6,184 nt of DNA, taken from positions 1 through 6,184 of the forward strand of contig VBFZ01000098.1 of assembly GCA_005880805.1 (NCBI GenBank), read 5' to 3'. Numbering within the stretch: position 1 is the first letter of the stretch; every line of letters starts with the position of its first letter. The notes beneath the pieces are model-generated. The model made no database searches. It saw nothing but the letters and a program-made list of their open reading frames with translations, and was not told the origin of the DNA. Shown one piece after another: positions 1 to 4,381 of the stretch. Source of the DNA: Chloroflexota bacterium (lineage in GTDB: Bacteria; Chloroflexota; Limnocylindria; Limnocylindrales; CSP1-4). Made by a program: the position numbers and the translations under genes.

Positions 1-90
1 CGGTGCGGCCGGTTCCTCGGTCTGCTGCTGCGCTGCGGGTTGCTCCGGTGCGGCCGGTTCCTCGGTCTGCTGCTGCGCTGCGGGTTGCTC
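1..90 (-). repeat. Perfect 45-bp tandem duplication in infC tail
   Basis: Bases 1-45 and 46-90 are identical. On the coding strand each unit encodes EQPAAQQQTEEPAAP, so the repeat keeps frame. The first copy starts exactly at the window edge, so more copies may follow. Bases 91-105 continue with related but diverged Ala/Pro/Gln codons (QQPAAEQPAA type). The perfect identity points to a recent duplication or active slippage. Confidence 0.97.
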
Positions 91-765
91 CGCGGCCGGC
101 TGTTGCACCGCCGGCTTTTTGGCAGCCGGCTGTTGGGCCGCGGGCTGGGACGATACGGTCTCCATCTCCGGAGGCGGCCCTGCCGCCCGAGCGTCTCCGT
201 TAGCGGGCGGAGCCTTCGCCCTGGCGACTGAGCTCACCGATTCCTGGATCTTCGGTTTGTGCGTCGATGCAACCGTGACGTGCATCGACTTGCCTTCCAG
301 GAGTGGCTGGCGCTCGACCATACCGTGGTCCTTGATCTGCTCCGTGAACCTGGTGAGCAGGTTCCGGCCGATCTCGGGATGAGTGAGCTCACGCCCGCGG
401 AACTGGACGGCAACCTTGATCCGATCCCCGTCTTCGAGGAATTCGATCGCCCGCCGAACCTTCGTATCGAAGTCGCCCACGCCGATCTTCGGCTTGAGAC
501 GGACCTCCTTGAAGGTCACCGAGCGCTGGCGCCGCTTGGCCTCCTTCTCCCGCTTCGTCAGCTCGTACTTGTACTGCCCGAAGTCGAGGAACCGGACGAC
601 CGGTGGGGATGCCATCGGCGCGACCTCGACGAGATCGTAGCCCCGGTCCTGCGCCATCGAGAGGGCCTGCGGTGTGGGCATGACCCCAAGTTGTGCCCCC
701 TCTTCATCAACGACTCGCACCTGCGGGATGCGGATCATCTGATTTACGCGCAGGTCTCGACTGAT
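1..765 (-). CDS. infC: Translation initiation factor IF-3 (partial, 3' end beyond window)
   Basis: IF-3 binds the 30S subunit, prevents premature 50S joining and checks the start codon and initiator tRNA. The visible 255 residues contain the N-domain (RDLRVN at 3-8, then VRVVDEEGAQLGVM and YDLVEVAP), the basic linker (KYELTKREKEAKRRQ, about 71-80) and the C-domain (VTFKEVRLKPKIGVGDFDTK, FRGRELTHPEIG, EGKSMHVTVASTHKPK), ending near residue 175. After that comes a low-complexity Ala/Pro/Gln/Glu tail of at least 80 residues with a duplicated 15-residue unit. It is still open at the window edge, so IF-3 here is far longer than the usual 170-180 residues. The start is read as ATC at 765-763. An in-frame TAA lies five codons before the Shine-Dalgarno AGGGG region, and no ATG, GTG or TTG precedes the conserved RVN segment. 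The gene follows thrS, the classical thrS-infC-rpmI-rplT order. Identification is secure; the exact N-terminus is slightly less so. Confidence 0.96.
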   Translation of the reverse strand, partial: MSRDLRVNQMIRIPQVRVVDEEGAQLGVMPTPQALSMAQDRGYDLVEVAPMASPPVVRFLDFGQYKYELTKREKEAKRRQRSVTFKEVRLKPKIGVGDFDTKVRRAIEFLEDGDRIKVAVQFRGRELTHPEIGRNLLTRFTEQIKDHGMVERQPLLEGKSMHVTVASTHKPKIQESVSSVARAKAPPANGDARAAGPPPEMETVSSQPAAQQPAAKKPAVQQPAAEQPAAQQQTEEPAAPEQPAAQQQTEEPAAP

Positions 766-777
766 GGCTTGTCCCCT
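763..777 (-). promoter_or_regulatory. infC ribosome binding site with ATC start codon
   Basis: On the minus strand AGGGG (777-773) lies 7 nt before ATC (765-763), which opens the reading frame of IF-3. The next standard start in frame is the ATG at codon 10, which would remove the conserved RDLRVN segment and has no Shine-Dalgarno at a proper distance. Upstream, the frame closes at a TAA. Non-canonical AUU/AUC/AUA starts are an established feature of infC, because IF-3 discriminates against them and so represses its own synthesis. The same autoregulation is inferred here. Confidence 0.85.
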
Positions 778-806
778 AGATGCTTATTGAGAATCCCCTG
801 GCGGAC

Positions 807-839
807 GCGACGGGAATCCGGTCCCGGCCCGACCGTCGC
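807..839 (-). other. Hairpin in the presumed infC leader
   Basis: On the minus strand GCGACGG (839-833) can pair perfectly with CCGTCGC (813-807). The 19-nt interval between them contains CCGG/ACCGG pairing potential. The hairpin lies just after the proposed infC start of transcription and about 40 nt before the ATC codon. No U-run follows, so it is not an intrinsic terminator. It might stabilise the 5' end or be a control element, and it could also be incidental in GC-rich DNA. Confidence 0.4.
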
Positions 840-842
840 CGG

Positions 843-872
843 ATGGTAGCACAGGCATTCTGAGGGGGACAA
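843..872 (-). promoter_or_regulatory. Candidate promoter for infC
   Basis: The minus strand reads TTGTCC (872-867, 4 of 6 with TTGACA), then 18 nt, then TACCAT (848-843, 4 of 6 with TATAAT), with a TG one base before the -10. Transcription would begin near 836, giving a leader of roughly 70 nt. A separate promoter makes sense because 418 bp separate infC from the end of thrS. This is a consensus match by eye only. Confidence 0.45.
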
Positions 873-1183
873 CGCGGCCGATCCGCGCTCAAATCTGGCG
901 GTCGGCGACTCCCGAACCGGGCGTCCCAGCACCGACAACGTGTTTCACGGGGCGAAAGCAACCGGTCCGTTTTTGGAGCCGAAGGCGCCGACTCCGCGAG
1001 GCTGTTTCGCCGGGTGGAACGCGGCCACGAGTTCAGGTGTCCAGGGGCCGGAAATTGACGCCCGGGCGCCAGTTACGTTCATGCGGTGTAACGGATCGTC
1101 GGCTTCTTTCGCCCGCTGAGACGTGGGCGCTTGCTTGTCTCGCAGGCCTGAGCGGATACCACCGGTTGCAGCGGCGAAGCCTC
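873..1183. other. Intergenic region between thrS and infC; no gene seen
   Basis: After the thrS stop codon (TAG, 1186-1184) I find no supported gene or intrinsic terminator. The segment holds a weak CGCCC/GGGCG hairpin without a U-run near 1107-1126. It also has a small inverted repeat, GTTAC/GTAAC (1070-1091), and a 7-bp stem-loop (GGAGCCG / CGACTCC, plus-strand reading, about 975-995) that again lacks a T-tract in either direction. A 45-codon minus-strand frame (1082-945) has no ribosome binding site and is not called. Confidence 0.5.
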
Positions 1184-3053
1184 CTATTCGACGAGCCGTT
1201 CGGCGTTTTCCCGGCTCAGGCGATCGGCCAGCTCGTCCCAGCCCACGCCCTGCTCCTGTTCCCCGGACCGCTTCCGGACAGAGGCCGTCCGCGCCTCGAC
1301 CTCCCGGTCCCCGAGGACCAGCATGTATGGCACCTTCTGCTCCTGCGCGAGGCGGATCTTGTTCTGCATCCGGTTGTCGGACTGGTCGACTTCCACCCAC
1401 AAGCCTCGCGACCGCAGGAGGGCCGCCAGCTCGTTCGCCGGCTCGAGATGCCGGTCCGCGATCGGGATGATCACGGCCTGGACCGGGGCGAGCCAGAGCG
1501 GGAACGCGCCGGCGAAGTGCTCGATCAGCACGCCGATGAACCGCTCCATGATGGAGGGCGATCGAGCGCTGGGGTTGGCCGGCCTCGTCGATGTAGATCA
1601 GGTCGAATCGCTCCGGCAGCATCGTCAGATCGACCTGGATCGTGGCCATTTGCCACTCCCGCCCGAGAGCGTCGTCGATGTAGATGTCGATTTTCGGTGC
1701 GTAGAACGTGCCGTCCTTGGGTTTCAGGACGTAGCTGATGTCGGCGGCCGCAAAGGCCTCCATGGTCAGGCGCTCTGCGCGCTCCCACAGCGCCGGATCG
1801 CCGATCGCCTTGTCCGGCTTCGTGGCGAAGCTGAAGCGCGGTATAAGCCCGAACCAGCCGTACGCCTCGCGGACCTCGCCGAGGAGCGCCTGGATCTCGT
1901 CCATCAGCTGGTCCGGCCTGACGTAGATGTGGGCGTCGTCCTGGATGAACTGGCGCACCCGAGTGAGCCCCGACAGCGTGCCGGAGCGCTCGTTGCGGTG
2001 GAGCCGCCCGAACTCGCTGTACCGCAGCGGAAGGTCCCGGTATGAACGGAGCCTGGAACGGTAGATGAAGGTCGACTCCGGACAGTTCATCGGCTTGAGA
2101 CTGAAGGTCTGGTTCTCCGATTCGACCAGGAACATGTTGTCGCGATAGAGATCCCAGTGGCCGGACTGCCGCCAGAGCCGCTCGCTGACCACGATCGGCG
2201 TCGAGACCTCGAGGTAGCCGCGCCGGGCCTGGAGCTCGAGCATCGTGCGTTCGAGCGTCCGCCAGATGCGCTGGCCTTTTGGATGCCAGAAGGCCGACCC
2301 TGGGCTGACGTCGTGAAAGCTGAACAGGTCGAGCTGGCCGCCCAGCCGGCGGTGGTCCCGCTTGCGCGCCTCGGCCCGCCGCCACAGGAACTGGTCGAGC
2401 TCCTCCTGCGTCGGCCAGACTGTGCCGTAGATGCGCTGCAACATGGGGCGCTTCTCGTCGCCGCGCCAGTAGGCGCCTGCGACCGACAGCAACTTGAACG
2501 GCCCGATCCTGCCCGTGCTCCCGACGTGCGGGCCCTTGCACAGGTCGACGAACGCCCCGTGCTCGTAGACCGACGTCGGCGGCATCGGCTTGCCCTCGGC
2601 GGTCGCCTTCGCGGCGAGGTCGTCAAGGATCTCGACCTTGAAGGGCTGATCACGCTCGACGAAGAGCGCCCGACCCTCCTCTGGCGGAAGCTCGCGCCTG
2701 ACGAACGGGTGATCCGCCCTGACGCTCTCGGCCATTCGGCTCTCGATCTTCTCGAGGTCGGCCGGCGTGAGGGGTCGCGGCAGCTGGAAGTCGTAATAGA
2801 AGCCGTCGGCGATCGCGGGTCCGATTCCGAGCTTGGCGCCGGGGAACAGATCCAGGACGGCCTCGGCCATGACGTGGGCGGCCGAATGGCGCATGGCGTC
2901 CAGGTCCGAATGGGCGCCGGCATCGAGCAGCTCGTCGGCCGACCCGCGTTCGGGCGCCTCGAGCACCTCCGCCTCTGGGATCACGGCCTGGGATTCGGCA
3001 GCCTCGGATTCCGCAGCCTCGCCTTTGTTGCTCGCCACCTTCGCCTCAGCCAC
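1184..3053 (-). CDS. thrS: Threonyl-tRNA synthetase, frameshifted in motif 3 as read
   Basis: Class II synthetase that charges tRNA-Thr and hydrolyses mischarged Ser-tRNA. It starts at GTG 3053, 7 nt after GGAGG (3065-3061). An acidic Ala/Glu-rich segment (1-53) replaces the usual TGS domain. The editing domain follows, with HSAAH (56-60) and CKGPH (172-176). The catalytic core has zinc ligands C324 (MNCPES), H375 (QDDAH) and H501, spaced exactly as E. coli C334, H385 and H511. Motif 2 is RYSEFGRLHRNE. After H501 one stray C precedes MERFIG, so the conserved HRAILGS-type stretch is missing and the frame shifts at 1551-1549. The anticodon-binding domain (MERFIGVLIEHFAG to RLVE, 121 aa) then ends at TAG 1186-1184. 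Restoring about 17 nt gives 628 aa. Without this the first frame runs on as an unrelated Arg/Gly/Pro-rich tail to 945. Both flanks are otherwise well preserved, which suggests a very recent lesion or a sequencing or assembly error. Confidence 0.93.
1544..1556 (-). other. Frameshift site in thrS at a 13-bp palindrome
   Basis: The minus strand reads CTCCAT-C-ATGGAG, a perfect 6+1+6 inverted repeat. The left half encodes Leu-His (the third zinc ligand) in the upstream frame. The right half encodes Met-Glu of the MERF motif in the downstream frame. In the family these two pairs are separated by six residues (R-A-I-L/M-G-S/T type, 18 nt), but only one nucleotide remains, so about 17 nt are missing. 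Confidence 0.85.
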
Positions 3054-3065
3054 CCGAGTACCTCC

Positions 3066-3332
3066 AGAAACAGAAAACCTCTCGTCCCTTGACAGGACGA
3101 GAGGTCGATGAACCCGATCTCCCGCGGTTCCACCCGCCTTCGCGGCATCGGCCGGGTTTGGTCGACCGTGCCACACGCTCGAAGCCGCGCTAACGGGCGG
3201 ATCCCGGGCCGGTTCACCGGCCGCTCGCGGGTGGTGCCGCTCCTTCGAGTCGACGCCGGGTTTCAGCCGATGCCCGGCTCTCTGCTGACACTCCAGGGAG
3301 GACGTGTCCCGCTCATCGCGTTCGTTGTTCGG
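3066..3332 (-). promoter_or_regulatory. T-box riboswitch, threonine-specific, upstream of thrS
   Basis: This 5' leader senses uncharged tRNA-Thr and controls thrS by antitermination. Stem I can be drawn in full on the minus strand. Its helices are GCGGG (3312-3308) with CCCGC (3231-3227), CTCC (3300-3297) with GGAG (3243-3240), GAGT (3293-3290) with ACTC (3250-3247), and GCCGGG (3278-3273) with CCCGGC (3260-3255). An AGAGAG bulge region precedes the last helix. The specifier codon ACC (3235-3233), followed by A, sits directly above the basal helix and encodes Thr. Next come a GGCCGG-TGAA-CCGGCC hairpin (3222-3207), a stem III candidate (3172-3144) and the T-box sequence GGGTGGAACCGCG (3135-3123). 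TGGA in the bulge fits a tRNA ending in UCCA. The antiterminator 3' strand (CGTCC) is shared with the terminator. Confidence 0.93.
3068..3105 (-). terminator. Intrinsic terminator of the thrS T-box
   Basis: On the minus strand CCTCTCGTCC pairs perfectly with GGACGAGAGG, with a flanking A-T pair, around a loop of about 7 nt (TGTCAAG). A U-rich tract (TTTTCTGTTT) follows. The 5' arm contains the CGTCC used by the alternative antiterminator, so the two folds exclude each other. The thrS Shine-Dalgarno GGAGG begins 2 nt after the U-tract. Confidence 0.92.
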
Positions 3333-3380
3333 CCGCCACTATAACCCAGCCTCCCTGGCTGCGAACGAGCGCGACACGTC
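3293..3380. repeat. Interleaved inverted repeats across the thrS promoter and leader
   Basis: GACGTGTCCCGCTC (3301-3314) is the inverted complement of GAGCGCGACACGTC (3367-3380) with one mismatch. The match extends through GTTCG/CGAAC if a 5-nt insertion (ATCGC) is allowed. A second pair, CCAGGGAGG (3293-3301) and CCTCCCTGG (3350-3358), is perfect. The inner arms lie in the 5' strand of T-box stem I and the outer arms lie around or upstream of the -35 and -10. The two pairs have different centres (about 3340 and 3325), so together they would form a pseudoknot-like order in a read-through RNA. Confidence 0.6.
3338..3365 (-). promoter_or_regulatory. Promoter for the T-box/thrS transcript
   Basis: The minus strand has TATAGT (3343-3338, 5 of 6 with TATAAT), preceded by 16 nt and TTCGCA (3365-3360, 4 of 6 with TTGACA). 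The predicted start near 3331 leaves the complete T-box stem I in the transcript, which supports the placement. It shows that thrS is expressed independently of the membrane-protein gene upstream. Confidence 0.65.
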
Positions 3381-3432
3381 TGGCGCCGGCCGCCCGACGC
3401 GGAAAGCCGCGCCGGGGCCGGGCTGCGGGCGC

Positions 3433-4350
3433 TTACTGGCTCCCCGCGAGGTACAGGACCAGAAGAACCGTCGCGCGGTCCCGATCGGGCAGGCCGACGG
3501 CACCGTCGAAGAGCGCGCGTTCCGCGGTGCAGACCTCCGTGCTGGAGTGAGCCGCTGCAGCGGAGAGCACGTTGGTCGCCTCGTCGAACCGCTGCTCACC
3601 GCCGACCGCGGCGCTCCAGGAGACATATGCGGATGCGAGTGCGGCCTGCGAAGGTGCCGGCTTCTTCGGGTCGCCGTGCACTGAGGCGAGCGTCGTCGTG
3701 ACGGCTGCGTCGATGTATTCGTTGAGCGACGCCTCGTCGAACTTCCCGATGATCGGCAGCAGTTGCTCTGGTTTGACCGTGCCCTTGGCGATCCCTGCGC
3801 AGGTTTCCACGTCGGCGAGCGCCAGCAACTTCGAAACGCTCCTGCCCAGGGCGAGGCGGGTCGCGTCGTCCACCCGTCCGCCGCCGTCCTGTCCCAGCTT
3901 GACGCCGGCCTGGAACGCCTCCTCCTTCGAGAGCGACCCGTATTTGCTCTTGAACGCCGGATCGGCGAGCAATTGCTGTCCGGCTCGCTGCGTGGCGCGG
4001 TCCAGCGGGGTCTGTCGGGCGCCGACGAAGACGATGAAGAGCAGGACGGCCAGGACCCCCAGCGCCCCAACGAGTGCGAGCCGAATGAACCGTCGCCAAG
4101 GCGGGACGGCTTCCTCGTCCGCTACCACCCAGCCCGATAGAGGTCCGCCTTCGGTGCCGACTGGCCGTGGAGTAGCGTTGCCTGGCTGTCCGGCCGCGTT
4201 GCCGGGCTGTCCGGCCGCGTTCCCGGGCTGTCCGTCAGTGCCCTGGTTCCACGCGACCGATGCGTCCGGCGCCTCGCCCGAACTCGTTTCAGATGTGGAT
4301 TCCAGCGTGCCGTCGCGGGCGTCGTCGGACGGATCCCTACCCTCGTTCAT
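3433..4350 (-). CDS. Hypothetical single-pass membrane protein
   Basis: I do not recognise this 305-residue protein. Residues 1-85 are hydrophilic and Gly/Ser/Asp/Pro-rich, probably disordered, with three copies of a GQPGNAA-type repeat (about 40-60). A basic WRRFIR (85-90) precedes one strongly hydrophobic segment (91-110, LALVGALGVLAVLLFIVFVG), which suggests an N-in/C-out topology. Residues 112-305 form a mostly alpha-helical, Ala-rich domain with two cysteines (C184, C274) that could form a disulfide outside the membrane. No catalytic motif is visible. The start ATG at 4350 is supported by GGAGGG (4362-4357) 6 nt upstream. The gene begins 31 bp after the STAND ATPase gene on the same strand, so co-transcription is likely. 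It ends at TAA 68 bp before the thrS -35 region, with no clear intrinsic terminator. Function is unknown. Confidence 0.85.
   Translation of the reverse strand: MNEGRDPSDDARDGTLESTSETSSGEAPDASVAWNQGTDGQPGNAAGQPGNAAGQPGNATPRPVGTEGGPLSGWVVADEEAVPPWRRFIRLALVGALGVLAVLLFIVFVGARQTPLDRATQRAGQQLLADPAFKSKYGSLSKEEAFQAGVKLGQDGGGRVDDATRLALGRSVSKLLALADVETCAGIAKGTVKPEQLLPIIGKFDEASLNEYIDAAVTTTLASVHGDPKKPAPSQAALASAYVSWSAAVGGEQRFDEATNVLSAAAAHSSTEVCTAERALFDGAVGLPDRDRATVLLVLYLAGSQ
4180..4242 (-). repeat. 21-bp in-frame tandem repeat in the membrane-protein gene
   Basis: Units at 4180-4200 and 4201-4221 differ by one base (GCCTGG versus GCCGGG), and a third, diverged unit covers 4222-4242. Each encodes a GQPGNAA-like heptapeptide in the cytoplasmic disordered segment. 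The near identity indicates recent expansion. Confidence 0.85.
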
Positions 4351-4381
4351 TCCCTACCCTCCCTGACGCATCATCGCTCGT

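Noticed and set aside
259..849. A 196-residue plus-strand frame across infC
   Set aside because: It is antisense to unmistakable IF-3 coding sequence, so it is a shadow frame.
945..1082. A 45-codon minus-strand frame (MNVTGARASIS...PVAFAP)
   Set aside because: It lies in the thrS-infC gap and starts with ATG, but it has no Shine-Dalgarno, mixed third-position use and no recognisable family. It is the tail of the run-on frame and could be chance.
1544..1556. Programmed ribosomal frameshift in thrS
   Set aside because: There is no slippery heptamer or downstream stimulator, and the six missing motif 3 residues could not be recovered by a frame change.
2157..3092. A 311-residue plus-strand frame
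   Set aside because: It lies wholly antisense to well-conserved thrS sequence and the T-box. Long antisense frames are expected in high-GC DNA.
945..3176. One 743-residue minus-strand frame starting at ATG 3176 and ending at 945
   Set aside because: Its first 41 codons translate the T-box and terminator, and its last 200 or so are a run-on past the thrS frameshift with Arg/Gly/Pro-rich nonsense. The real gene is GTG 3053 to TAG 1184 across two frames.
3361..3432. Possible terminator after the membrane-protein gene (GCGG-CTTT-CCGC hairpin)
   Set aside because: The stem is only 4 bp and no U-tract follows, so it is not supported as an intrinsic terminator.
3572..4366. A 264-residue plus-strand frame opposite the membrane-protein gene
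   Set aside because: It is Ser/Ala/Pro-rich, without motifs or a ribosome binding site. The minus-strand frame has a strong Shine-Dalgarno, a transmembrane segment and a sensible context.
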